This document shows positions 13,814 through 25,027 of a stretch of 64,000 bases of DNA, one piece after another. Under the pieces are notes generated by a model. The model saw only the letters and a program-made list of their open reading frames with translations. It was not told where the DNA came from and did not search any database. A program made the translations under genes and the position numbers. Source of the DNA: Acanthochromis polyacanthus (lineage: Eukaryota > Chordata > Actinopteri > Pomacentridae); the NCBI RefSeq assembly GCF_021347895.1, contig NC_067120.1:26769361-26833360 (forward strand), in the 5' to 3' direction. Positions within the stretch are counted from its first letter, which is position 1. Each line of letters starts with the position of its first letter.

Positions 13814-16245
13814 TTAAAGCTGCGAGCAGCATTGAACGGGTCCTCGCATCCTTGCTGGTCGGCGACCCCAAGCATGTCCACCAGGCAATGCTGCGACAAA
13901 GTGTATTTAGGCTCATGGATGTAACGAGGACTGGATTCTGAGCACTCAGGTCAAATTTCAGACAGATTGGAGCATGTACAGACTATTTTTGCAGCACTTT
14001 GTGTCCATCCACCAGGTGGCACTATGTCTGTGACTGTATAGTGGTCTATGAAACTCATCAGGACTGGACTCTGATCAAACATGTAAAGTTTGAGGTAGAT
14101 TACAGCATGTACAGGGGATTTACACAAGACGTCCTGCTTCATGGCGTAACATTAAAGTTCAGTTGGCCGCCATGGCCATGCCCTTTGAGTTTTGTGAACA
14201 ATTTTCGCAAATATGCAACCTGAAGGCGTTTCTTATATATTTTCCCAAATTCAGGTGTTTTGGAGTTATTGCTAGTGACAAATGAATTGTTGAAAATGAC
14301 CAAAAACACCAAAAATCTGACATTTAATTCAAAATGGCTGACTTTCTGTTGTGTTTAGAGAATGACTCCAAGAGACTTTTTTGCTTGCACTGATGTGCTA
14401 CATATGCATGCCAAATTTCATAGTCATAGGTGAAAGTCTGTGTGGAGGCTATTTTTTAAATTCTTTTAGGGGGCGCTATGGTAGATGCTGTGAATGTATT
14501 TTGGCCAATAAATGTGATCAGGACAGGACTGTGTTTAATCATGTGAGGTCTGAGGTCGATTGGAGCATGCAGAGGATAGTTAGGTAGCACTTGATGTTTC
14601 ATGGCGAACCATCAAAATTCTGGAGGTCGCCATGTCCACACCCTTTGACTCTGCAAGAATCTTTTAATAACTTTTGATCATAACATCGTGTTGTATATCC
14701 TGGCAAAATTTCAGCTCTCTAGACCTTAACCCCGAGGAGGAGTTCACTCTCAAAAATGAAAAAAATACAGAAATTTTATCCACTTAATTCAAAATGGCGG
14801 ACTTCCTGTTGAGTTTAGGGGATGGCTCCAAGAGGCTTTTTTGTGTGTCCTGGTGTGCTCTGTAGGCCTCCCAAATTTTGTGGATGTAGGTGAAACATGC
14901 TGCGGGGGCTGTTTATTAAACATACTGCAGGGGGCGCTATAGCACATGCCCTGCAGAGATGCATACAGTGTTATTCCTTGAGACGACTGTGATGTGTGTG
15001 TAAATTTTGGTGAGCTGTTGAACATTCTAAGCCTGTCAAAAAGTACTTTGTTTGTCACAAAAACAACGCGTTGCCACGGCAACAGCATTTCATCAAATAT
15101 CAAAATCTTCACACTGTGGTATTGTCTGGGGGTGAAGAATTAGCTGACCAATTTTCAGAATGATATCACAAAGTTTGGAGCAATGATGTGTGCAAATGTA
15201 ATTTCTAAACTGCTTGTTACCAAGAGGTGGCGCTATGACTTTGTCTAAATTTTTCAGTGTGGATGTCCTCAAACTGGTTCTGGTGTCCAGCACATGAAGT
15301 TTGGGGCAGATAGGATCCTTTGCAGCTGAGATATGAACACTTCAATTTTCATGGCGAAACATCAAACTTTGCCGTCCCGCCACAGACACGCCTTTTCATC
15401 ACACGTCACCATTTTTTCTGTGCTTCATCATCAATGTGTTCAGGCTTATGTCACAACATCTGAGGTGAATCTGAGCAACAGGCTAAGAATAGTACATGAA
15501 AGTCTAAAAAATGTCAAATTCTTGATACCACAAGGTGGCGCTGTGACTGTGAATGAATCTTTCTGTATGGATGTCATCGAGGCAGGTCTGTGATCATACA
15601 TGTAAATTTTCATTCAGATCGGAGCATGTTCAGGAGAGTTAGACAGCATTTCCTGTTTCATGGCGAAGGATCAAATTTCGACAGGCCGCCACGACCACAC
15701 CCTTTAACTATGGAGGAAGATTTTGATAACTTTTTCTCAGGAAGGTCTGCTGTATGTACTGGCAAAATTTCAGATCGCTCAGACTTTTCCCCTAGGAGGA
15801 GTTCATCATAGATTTTGTACAGTTAACGCATGATGGCGCACTTCCTGTTGGGTGTAGAGCATGGCTGTGATTGACTTTTTTGTGTTTCCTGATGTGCTGC
15901 ATATGCCTCCCAAATTTTTTAGCTCTCGGCCAAATTCCCTCCGAGTTGGCCTAATACCACTTTTTAAAATTTTGTAGGGGGCGCTATGGAGCCATTTTGC
16001 CACACACCTCCACTTGTCCTAAAAAATATGAAATTTTTCGCCAGTTCTGATGTGTGTGCAAATTTTCATGACTTTTCGAGCATGTTCAGGCCATGAAAAA
16101 TGCAGTTCTTTTGGCAGGATAATAATAATAATAATAATAATAAAAAACCCTAAGGTTCCAATAGGGTCCTTCGGCACCGTTGGTGCCTTGGACAGTCGGT
16201 GCCCTTGCACCGCCTGTCCTCGGCACCTCGGTGCTCGGACCCTAA
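13814..16245. repeat. Tandem array unit 6 (type B, 2432 bp)
   Basis: Head at 13,814 and type B 3' half. It ends with (AAT)n and a cloverleaf monomer (core 16,163-16,243, 81 bp). Its 5' half resembles units 1 and 2 (CCACCAGGTGGCAC at 14,009), so 5' and 3' halves appear shuffled between units. Confidence 0.85.
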
Positions 16246-18569
16246 TTAAAGCTGCAAGCAGCGTTGAACGGGTCCTCACGTCCTTGCTGGTCGGCGACCC
16301 CAAGCATTTCCACCAGGCAATGCTATGACAGAGAATGTATTTAGGCCCATGAATGTCACAAAGATTGGATTCTGAGCACACAGGTCAAATTTCAGGCAGA
16401 TTGGAGCATGTACAGGCTATTTTTGCAGCACTTTGTGTCCATCCACCAGGTGGCGCTATCTCTGTGACTGTATAGTGGTCTATGAAGCTCATCAGGACTG
16501 GACTCTGATCAAACATGTAAAGTTTGAGGTAGATTACAGCATGTACAGGGGATTTACACAAGACGTCCTGCTTCATGGCGTAACATTAAAGTTCAGTTGG
16601 CCGCCATGGCCACACCCTTTGAGTTTTGTGAACAATTTTCGCAAATATGCAACCTGAAGGCGTTTCTTATATATTTTCCCAAATTCAGGTGTTTTGGAGT
16701 TATTGCCAGTGACAAATGAATTGTTGAAAATGACCAAAAACACCAAAAATCTGACATTTAATTCAAAATGGCCGACTTTCTGTTGGGTTTAGAGAATGAC
16801 TCCAAGAGACTTTTTTGCTTGCACTGATGTGCTACATATGCATGCCAAATTTTATAGTCATAGGTGAAAGTCTGTGTGGAGGCTATTTTTTAAATGCTTT
16901 AGGGGGCGCTATGGCACATGCTGTGAATGTATTTTGGCCTGTAAATGTGATCAGGACTGGACTGTGTTTAATCATGTGAGGTCTGAGGTAGATTGGAGAA
17001 TGCAGAGGATAGTTAGATAGCACTTGATGTTTCATGGCGAACCATCAAAATTCTGGAGGTCGCCATGTCCACACCCTTTGACTCTGGAAGAATCTTTTAA
17101 TAACTTTTGATCATAACATGGTTTTGTATACCGTGGTAAAATTTCAGGTCTGTAGGAGTTAACCCATAGCAGGAGTTCACTCTTAAAAATTAAAAAAATA
17201 GAGAAAATTTTTCCACGTAATTAAAAATGGCGGACTTCCTATGGAGTTTAGGGGATGGCTTCAAGAGGCTTTTTTGTGTGTCCTGGTGTGCTCTATAGGC
17301 CTCACAAATTTTGTGGATGTCGGTGAAACATGCTGCCGGGGCTGTTTATTAAACATACTGCAGGGGGCGCTATAGCACATGCCCTGCAGAGATGCATACA
17401 GTGTTATTCCTTGAGACGACTGTGATGTGTGTGTAAATTTTGGTGAGCTGTTGAACATTCTAAGCCTGTCAAAAAGTACTTTGTTTGTCACAAAAACAAC
17501 GCGTTGCCACGACAACAGCATTTCATCAAATATCAAAATCTTCACACTGTGGTATTGTCTGGGGGTGAAGAATCAGCTGATCAATTTTCAGAATGATATG
17601 ACAAAGTTTGGAGCAATGATGTGTGCAAATGTAATTTCTAAACTGCTTGTTACCAATAGGTGGCGCTATGACTTTTTCTAAATTTTTCAGTGTGGATGTC
17701 CTCAGAGTGGGAATGGTGTCCAGCACATGAAGTTTGGGGCAGATACGATTAGGATTTGCTGAGATATAAACATTTTAGTCGTCATGGCGAGACATCTAAA
17801 TTCGCCGCGCCGCCACAGACACACCTTTTTATGACACGTCACCATTTTCACTGTGAATAATCATCAACATGTTAAGGTTTATTTCACCACATTTGAGGTG
17901 AATCTGAGCAAGAGACAAAGAATAATACATCAAAGTGTAAAAAATGACATTTTCTGTTGCCAGCAGGTGGCGCTCTGACTGGGAATGGATTTCATCATAT
18001 GGATGTGATCAGGGCAGGAATCTGATGATACATATAAAGTTTCAGGCAGATTGGAGCATGTTCAGGGCATTTACACACAACTTGAAATTTCATGGCGAAG
18101 GATCAAAATTCCACAGACCGCCACGGACACGCACTTTGACTTTTGCAAAAGATTTTAATAACTTTTGCTCATTAAGGCCTCCTGTATGTACTGGTTGAAT
18201 TTGAGGCGAATTGGAGTTTCCCCCTGGGAGGAGTTCGCTCTGGAAAAAAATGAAAAATGGGCAAAATCTCACATTCAACTTAAAATAGCTCACTTCCTGT
18301 TGGGTTTGGAATATGGCTGTCACTGACTTTTTTGTTCAGTCTGATGTGCTGCATATGTGTACCAAATTTGGTAGCTGTAGGTGAAACATGATGGCCGTGG
18401 GAAAGTGTAGGGGGCGCTATGGAGCCATTTTGCCACACACCTCTACAATTCCTTTAAAATATGAAATTTTTCACCAGTCCTGATGTGTGTACAAATTTTC
18501 ATGAGTTTTTGAGCATGTTTAGGCCCTCAAAAATGCAATTGTTCTGAGACACAAATAATAATAATAATA
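16246..18569. repeat. Tandem array unit 7 (type A)
   Basis: The head at 16,246 reads TTAAAGCTGCAAGCAGC. The 3' half is type A (CCAGCAGGTGGCGC at 17,960), and the GAGACACAAATAATAATAAT tail passes directly into the expanded cloverleaf array. Confidence 0.85.
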
Positions 18570-20190
18570 AACCGTAGGGTTTCAATAGGGTCCTACGGCA
18601 CCGTTGGTGCCTTGGACAGCCGGTGCCCTTGCACCGCCTGTCCTCGGCACCTCGGTGCTCGGACCCTAATAATAAACCGTAGGGTTTCAATAGGGTCCTA
18701 CGGCACCGTTGGTGCCTTGGACAGCCGGTGCCCTTGCACCGCCTGTCCTCGGCACCTCGGTGCTCGGACCCTAATAATAAACCGTAGGGTTTCAATAGGG
18801 TCCTACGGCACCGTTGGTGCCTTGGACAGCCGGTGCCCTTGCACCGCCTGTCCTCGGCACCTCGGTGCTCGGACCCGAATAATAATAATAAACCGTAGGA
18901 TTTCAATAGGGTCCTACGGCACCGTTGGTGCCTTGGACAGCCGGTGCCCTTGCACCGCCTGTCCTCGGCACCTCGGTGCTCGGACCCTAATAATAAACCG
19001 TAGGGTTTCAATAGGGTCCTACGGCACCGTTGGTGCCTTGGACAGCCGGTGCCCTTGCACCGCCTGTCCTCGGCACCTCGGTGCTCGGACCCTAATAATA
19101 AAGAAGAAAAATAAAAAACCCTAAGGTTCCAATAGGGTCCTAGGCACTGCTGGTGCCTTGGCCAGTCGGTGCCCTTGCACCGCCTGTCCTCGGCACCCTC
19201 GGTGCTCAGACCCTAATAATAAACCGTAGGGTTTCATTAGGGTCCTACGGCACCGTTGGTGCCTTGGACAGCCGGTGCCCTTGCACCGCCTGTCCTCGGT
19301 ACCTCGGTGCTCGGACCTTAATAAAGAAAAATAAAAAACCCTAAGGTTCCAATAGGGTCCTCGGCACCGCTGGTGCCTTGGCCAGTCGGTGCCCTTGCAC
19401 CGCCTGTCCTCGGCACCCTCGGTGCTCGGACCCTAATAAACCCTAGGGTTTCAATGGGGTCCTAGGCACCGCTGGTGCCTTGGACAGTCGGTGCCCTTGC
19501 ACCGCCTGTCCTTCGCACCCTCGGTGCTCGGACCCTAATAATAATAATCATAATAATAAACCCTAGGGTTTCAATAGGGTCCTTGGCACCGCTGGTGCCT
19601 TGGACAGTCGGTGCCCTTGCACCGTCTGTCCTTCGCACCCTCGGTGCTCGGACCCTAATAATAATAAACCCCAGGGTTTCAATAGGGTCCTAGGCACTGC
19701 TGGTGCCTTGGACAGTTGGTGCCCTTGCACCGCATGTCCTTCGCACCCTCGGTGCTCGGACCCTAACAAACCCTCGGGTTTCAATAGGGTCCTTGGCACC
19801 GCTGGTGCCTTGGACAGTCGGTGCCCTTGCACCGCCTGTCCTTCGCACCCTCGGTGCTCGGAGCCTAACAATAATAATAAACCCGAGGGTTTCAATAGGG
19901 TCCTTGGCACCGCTGGTGCCTTGGACAGTCGTTGCCCTTGCACCGCCTGTCCTTCGCACCCTCGGTGCTCGGACCCTAATAATAAACCCTAGGGTTTCAA
20001 TAGGGTCCTTGGCACTGCTGGTGCCTTGGACAGTCGGTGCCCTTGCACCGCCTGTCCTTCGCACCCTCGGTGCTTGGACCCTAATAAAAAAACCCTCGGG
20101 TTCCAATAGGGTCCTAGGCACCGCTGGTGCCTTGGACAGTCGGTGCCCTTGCACTGCCTGTCCTCGGCACCCTCGGTGCTCGGACCCTAA
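18570..20190. repeat. Cloverleaf minisatellite array, about 15 monomers
   Basis: GC-rich monomers of 105-120 bp are separated by AATAATAA spacers; starts are seen at about 18,571, 18,676, 18,781, 18,892, 18,997, 19,117, 19,227 and onward to about 20,089. The core of copy 1 (18,587-18,667) is 81 bp. Its ends AGGGTCC and GGACCCT pair (7 bp). Inside are three hairpins: GGCACC-GTT-GGTGCC, a longer arm GGACAG-C-CGGTGC with loop CCTT, and GCACC/GGTGC. Later monomers (for example 19,576-19,656) have GCT in the first loop and GCACC-CTC-GGTGC in the third arm, yet keep the 81-bp core. Predicted ORFs across it are by-products of the repetition. There is no tRNA anticodon-type evidence, and I do not call it a tRNA. 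Confidence 0.88.
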
Positions 20191-20196
20191 TAATAA

Positions 20197-20595
20197 TTAA
20201 ACCTGCAAGCAGCGATGGACGGGTCCTCGCATTCACGCTGGTCGGCGAATCCACGCACATCCACCAGGTGGCGCTGTGACTGAGAGTGTATACCGGCCTC
20301 TGAATAGCATCTGGACCAGAGTCTGATCACACATGTAAAATTTCAGCCAGATTGGAGCATATTCAGAACAGTTACAGAACATTTCCTGTCCATCCACTAG
20401 GTGGCACTGCGACTGAGAGTGTATTTCAAACAGTGGATGTGATGAATGTTGGACTCTGATCAGTCATGTAAAGTTTCAGGCTGATTGGAACATGTACAGG
20501 CTACTTATAAAGCATTTCCTGAGCATGTACAGGCTATTTATGCAGCACCTTCTGTCCATCCACCAGGTGGCGCTATCTCTGTGACTGTATATTGG
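20197..20595. repeat. Tandem array unit 8, left part
   Basis: A diverged head (TTAAACCTGCAAGCAGC) begins at 20,197. It carries three CTCF-like boxes within 310 bp (20,261, 20,394 and 20,560). The unit breaks off at GTATATTGG where the LINE is inserted and resumes at 23,016. Confidence 0.8.
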
Positions 20596-23015
20596 ATGGA
20601 AAAAAACATTGACAGCCAAAACCATATTAATAGGCCATGGATCACAAAGGGACTGAACAATGCTTGTAAAAAAAGAATACATTATATAAACAATTTTTAA
20701 AACTAAGAACTGTAGAGGCTGAACGTAAATATAAGAAATACAAAAATAAATTAACTAATATAATGAGGAAATGTAAGAAAGAATATTATAGCAAATTATT
20801 AGAGGATAATAAAAACAATATAAAAGGTGTATGGAAGATAATAAATAACATTATTAAAAATGGTTCAAATGTTAGACAATACCCTAAATATTTAATTGAC
20901 AATGAGAAACACCAATACAACAAGAATGAGTTTGTTTGTGGCTTTAATAAATTCTTTGTCAACATAGGCCCTGACTTGGCAGAGGTAATAAATACCACGG
21001 ATAATGGTGGGGATGCAGAGGGGAACATCAAAAGAAATCTCAACTCCATTTATTTGAAAGCTGTAGGAAAGAAAGAAATTATTGATGTGGTCAGTAAGTG
21101 CAAAAATAAACTGTCTACTGATTGGAATGGAATTGACATGATGTTAATTAAGAAAGTAATCGATTGTATTATAGACCCACTGACTTATATTTGTAATTTA
21201 TCCCTGACATCTGGTTCATTTCCTCAGAAGATGAAAATTGCTAAAGTTATTCCGGTATACAAAGTAGGGGACAAACATCACTTCACCAATTATAGGCCAA
21301 TATCTTTACTCTGTCAGTTTTCTAAAATATTAGAGAGATTGTTTATTGCGAGATTAGAGAATTTCATCGAAACTCATAATATTCTGCACGACAGTCAGTA
21401 CGGTTTTAGAGCGAACAGGTCTGCAGCCATGGCCCTAATGGAATTAACCGAGGAGATTACTGACTGTATTGATCGCCAGCAATACGTCCTAGGAATATTT
21501 ATAGACTTAACTAAGGCCTTTGACACCATTAATCATGAAATACTATTTAAAAAAATAGAAAGGTATGGTATAAGGGGGGTGGCGTTAAATTGGCTGAAGA
21601 GCTACATGCATCATCGGCAACAGTTTGTACAGATTGGTGACCATCAGTCAACATGGGCCGACATTACCTGTGGAGTTCCACAGGGGTCAGTGTTAGGCCC
21701 AATACTGTTAATTCTTTATATTAATGACATATGTAGCGTGTCCAATATCCTTAAGTTTGTTTTATTTGCCGACGACACCAATGCTTTTTGTTCTGAGGAA
21801 AATCTCCAGCAGCTCTTGGAGGTCACCACTACAGAAATAAAAAAACTAAAGCATTGGTTTGATATAAATAAATTATCATTAAATTTGAGCAAGACGAAAT
21901 TCATGCTATTTGGAAACCGTAAAGAAGATACACAAGTACAAATTAATATAGACAATATTAACATTGAAAGAGTGTATGAAAACAAATTTCTAGGTGTATT
22001 ACTGAACCACAAAATCTGCTGGAAAGCCCATATAAGACATGTAAGAACAAAGATTGCACGCAGTATTGCAGTACTAGGTAAAGCAAGACATATCTTGGAC
22101 TACAAATCATTATACCTCCTGTATTGTTCACTTGTTCTGCCGTATCTCAACTATTGCGTGGAGATTTGGGGTAACACCTACAAAACTAATTTAAAGCTAC
22201 TATGCATATTACAAAAAAGAGCCATCAGGATAGTTAACAAGGCAGGATATCTGGATCACACAAATAAACTGTTTCTACATTCCCGCGCCATGAAGTTCAT
22301 GGATCTTGTAGAGTATAAAACAGCATTATTTATGTTTAAAGTGAGAAACAATTTACTGCCGGGTAATTTACAAAAAATGTTCAGTGATAGAGAGGGGGTA
22401 TATAACCTAAGACGTGGGCTTAATCTAAAAGTAAAATTTATTAGTTCAACACTGAAACGCATGTGTATTTCGACTTGTGGAGTGAATTTGTGGAGCAGCT
22501 TGCCTGCAGAGGTGCAGTGCAGTCCTGACATGAACCACTTCAAGAAAATATATAAAAATCTTATATTTGGGAGATATCGGGATGAGGGGAGCCTGTGTTG
22601 ACCCACTGTCTAGGCGTCTCTGTTTTAAAATGGCCCTTGTGAGCCTCAGGTTGTTCTCAGTTTTCAATTATAATTTCGAAATGCATTTTCTGTGAGCTGT
22701 GCGTATGTGTACGGGTGTATGTATGTATCTGTGTGTATATATGTATATATGTGTGTATGTGTGTAGATATATGTATATATATATGTGTGAGTGTATGCGT
22801 ATGTATGTATGTATATATATATATGTACAATTTTGGTAAATCGTATTATCTTGTTGGATTGGTAATGGGGGGGGTAGGAGTTTTATAAGTTTTACACTTC
22901 TTCCTACTCCTTTTCGGACATTGCTGATTTGTTCCTTTCTTTTTTTCTCTTTTTTTTCTTTTGTTTTAATCAATGTTCGAAATAAACTTTTCATTCATTC
23001 ATTCATTCATTCATT
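20596..23015 (+). mobile_element. 5'-truncated CR1/L2/Rex1-like LINE inserted in unit 8
   Basis: The element interrupts the unit between TATTGG and TTGGTCTATGAAAC; other units read straight through this site, giving an empty-site comparison. It lacks an endonuclease domain and starts in the linker before the reverse transcriptase. It ends with an AATAAA at 22,980-22,985 and an (ATTC)n tail at 22,990-23,014, typical of LINEs that end in short tandem repeats. A 4-bp TTGG is the only visible target duplication. The 3' region (22,680-22,830) contains a TA/TG-rich tract. The lineage within the CR1/L2/Rex1 group is not certain. Confidence 0.85.
20763..22601 (+). CDS. LINE reverse transcriptase (ORF2 fragment)
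   Basis: This 612-residue open frame is the reverse transcriptase part of the LINE. Visible RT motifs are YRPISLL (about residues 177-183), FIDLTKAFDTINH (246-258) with the first catalytic Asp at 248, GVPQGSVLGP (304-313) and LFADDTN (334-340) with the Asp pair at 337-338. The C-terminal region has the YCVEIWGNTY-type segment common in CR1/L2-like proteins. The true coding frame extends upstream: residues just before the listed Met are LINE-like, but a 1-nt loss in an A-run near 20,670 shifts the frame. With no endonuclease domain the copy cannot be autonomous. The open frame without stops suggests a fairly young insertion. Confidence 0.85.
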   Translation: MRKCKKEYYSKLLEDNKNNIKGVWKIINNIIKNGSNVRQYPKYLIDNEKHQYNKNEFVCGFNKFFVNIGPDLAEVINTTDNGGDAEGNIKRNLNSIYLKAVGKKEIIDVVSKCKNKLSTDWNGIDMMLIKKVIDCIIDPLTYICNLSLTSGSFPQKMKIAKVIPVYKVGDKHHFTNYRPISLLCQFSKILERLFIARLENFIETHNILHDSQYGFRANRSAAMALMELTEEITDCIDRQQYVLGIFIDLTKAFDTINHEILFKKIERYGIRGVALNWLKSYMHHRQQFVQIGDHQSTWADITCGVPQGSVLGPILLILYINDICSVSNILKFVLFADDTNAFCSEENLQQLLEVTTTEIKKLKHWFDINKLSLNLSKTKFMLFGNRKEDTQVQINIDNINIERVYENKFLGVLLNHKICWKAHIRHVRTKIARSIAVLGKARHILDYKSLYLLYCSLVLPYLNYCVEIWGNTYKTNLKLLCILQKRAIRIVNKAGYLDHTNKLFLHSRAMKFMDLVEYKTALFMFKVRNNLLPGNLQKMFSDREGVYNLRRGLNLKVKFISSTLKRMCISTCGVNLWSSLPAEVQCSPDMNHFKKIYKNLIFGRYRDEGSLC

Positions 23016-23189
23016 TTGGTCTATGAAACTCATCAGGACTGGACTCTGATCAAACATGTAAAGTTTGAGGCAGATTGCAACATGTACAGGGGATTTACAC
23101 AAGACGTCCTGCTTCATGGCGTAACATTAAAGTTCAGTCGACCCTTTCAGTTTTGTGAACAATTTTCACAAATATGCAACCTGAAGGCA

Positions 23190-23275
<86 letters not shown>

Positions 23276-24812
23276 CCCAAATTCAGGTGTTTTGGAGTTA
23301 TTCCCTGTGAGAACTGAATTGTTGAAAATGACCAAAAACACCAAAAATCTGACATTTAATTAAAAATGGCCGACTTCCTGTTGGGTTTAGAGAATGACTC
23401 CAAGAGACTTTTTTGTTTGCACTGACATGCTGACAGTCTTGCCAAATTTCATAGTCATATGTCAAAGTCTCTGTGGAGGCTATTTTTAAAAATTCTTTAG
23501 GGGGCACTATGGCACATGCTGTGAATGTATTTTGGCCAATAAATGTGATCAGGACAGGACTGTGTTTAATCATGTGAGGTCTGAGGTAGATTGGAGCATG
23601 CAGAGGATAGTTAGGTAGCACTTGATATTTCATGGCGAACCATCAAAATTCTGGAGGTCGCCATGTCCACACCCTTTGACTCTGGAAGAATCCTTTAATA
23701 AATTTTGATCAGGAGATCGTGTTGTATATCCTGGTAAAATTTGAGGTCTCTGGGAGTTAACCCCTAGGAGGAGTTCGCTCTCAAAAATAAAAAAAAATAG
23801 AGAAAATTTATCCACGTAATTCAAAATAGTGAATTTCCTGTTGGGTTTAGGGAATGGCTCCAAGAGGCTTTTTTGTGCATCGTGCCTCCCAAATTTTGTG
23901 GATGTAGGTGAAACGTGCTGCAGGGGCTGTGTATTTAACATACTGCAGGGGGCGCTATAGCACATGCCCTGCAGAGATGCATACAGTCTTATTCCTTGAG
24001 TGGACAGTGATGTGTGTGTAAATTTTAGTTAGCTGTTGAGCATTCTAAGCCTGTCAAAAACTACTTTGTCACAACAACAACGCGTTGCCACAGCAACAGC
24101 ATTTTATCAAATGTCAAAATCTTCACACTGTGGTATTGTCTGGGGGTGAAGAATCAGCTGACCAATTTTCAGAATGATATGACAAAGTTTGGAGCAATGG
24201 TGTGTGCAAATGTAATTTCTAAACTTCTTGTTACCAATAGGTGGCGCTACGACTTTTCCTAAATTTTTGAGTGTGGATGTCCTCAGAGTCGGCCTGGTGT
24301 CCAGCACATGAAGTTTGGGGCAGATAGGATCAGGATTTGCTGAGATATAAACATTTTAGTCGTCTTGGCGAGACATCAAAATTCGCCGCGCCGCCACAGA
24401 CACGCCTTTTGATGACACGTCACCATTTTCACTGTGAATCATCATCAACATGTTGAGGTTTATGTCACCACATTTGAGGTGAATCTGTGTAAGAGGCAAA
24501 GAATAATACATCAAAGTGTAATAAATGACATTTTCTGTTGCCAGCAGGTGGCGCTCTTACTGTGAACGTATTTCATCATATGGATGTGATCAGGGCAGGA
24601 CTTTGATCATACATCTAAAGTTTCAGGCAGATTGGAGCATGTTCAGGGCATTTACACCGCACTTGAAATTTCATGGCGAAGGATCAAAATTTCAGAGGCT
24701 GCCACAGACACGCCCTTTGCAAAAAGATTTTAATAACTTTGGATCATTAAGGCCTCCTCTATGTACTGGTGGGATTTGAGGTGAATTGGAGATCCCCCTG
24801 GGAGGAGTTCGC
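23016..24812. repeat. Tandem array unit 8, right part (type A)
   Basis: The unit resumes with TTGGTCTATGAAACTCATCAGGACTGG and continues with the same order of sub-blocks as units 1, 2, 5 and 7, including CCAGCAGGTGGCGC at 24,541. It stops at GGAGGAGTTCGCT, about 700 bp short of a normal unit end. It is the last clear unit of the array. Confidence 0.82.
23193..23272. repeat. (AT)n microsatellite
   Basis: A run of about 40 AT dinucleotides replaces a short TATATATT stretch that is present at the same place in sister units (for example near 7024). The ORFs across it are artefacts. Confidence 0.95.
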
Positions 24813-25027
24813 TGGCTCGGTGGCTTCACTGGCTTGGTCCCTAACAATAATATTAATAATAAGAAACACGAAGCAAATACAATAGGGACTCGCCAGCTTC
24901 GCTGGCTCGGTCCCTAAAAAAAAAACTCTAGCATTTCAATAGGGTCCTAGGCACCGCTGGTGCCTTGAACAGTCGGTGCCCTTGCACCGCCTGTCCTCGG
25001 CACCCTCGGTGCTCGGACCCTAATAAT
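24813..25027. repeat. Mixed short repeats with one cloverleaf monomer
   Basis: After the array end come two copies of a GCTTCGCTGGCTCGGTCCCTAA-like motif around 24,814-24,843 and 24,897-24,917, (AAT)n-like runs, and one cloverleaf monomer (24,929-25,022) with AGGGTCC and GGACCCT ends and the first arm GGCACC-GCT-GGTGCC. Confidence 0.7.

Noticed and set aside
18587..18667. True tRNA gene for the cloverleaf core
   Set aside because: The arm lengths do not fit a tRNA (anticodon-arm equivalent about 13 bp with a 4-nt loop), and A/B-box promoter sequences and the GTTCRA T-loop are missing.
18499..20200. Long overlapping ORFs on both strands across the minisatellite (up to 170 codons)
   Set aside because: They are generated by in-phase repetition of a monomer whose length is often divisible by three; both strands are equally open and no protein motif is present.
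22668..22994. 108-codon minus-strand ORF with Ile/Tyr/His repeats
   Set aside because: It is the reverse of the TA/TG-rich 3' untranslated part of a LINE.
2098..24779. Recurrent 60-110 codon ORFs in every array unit (for example 2471-2749, 4787-5065, 9587-9865)
   Set aside because: They recur because the DNA recurs; differences between units include stops and frame changes with no sign of protein-level conservation, and similar ORFs exist on both strands.
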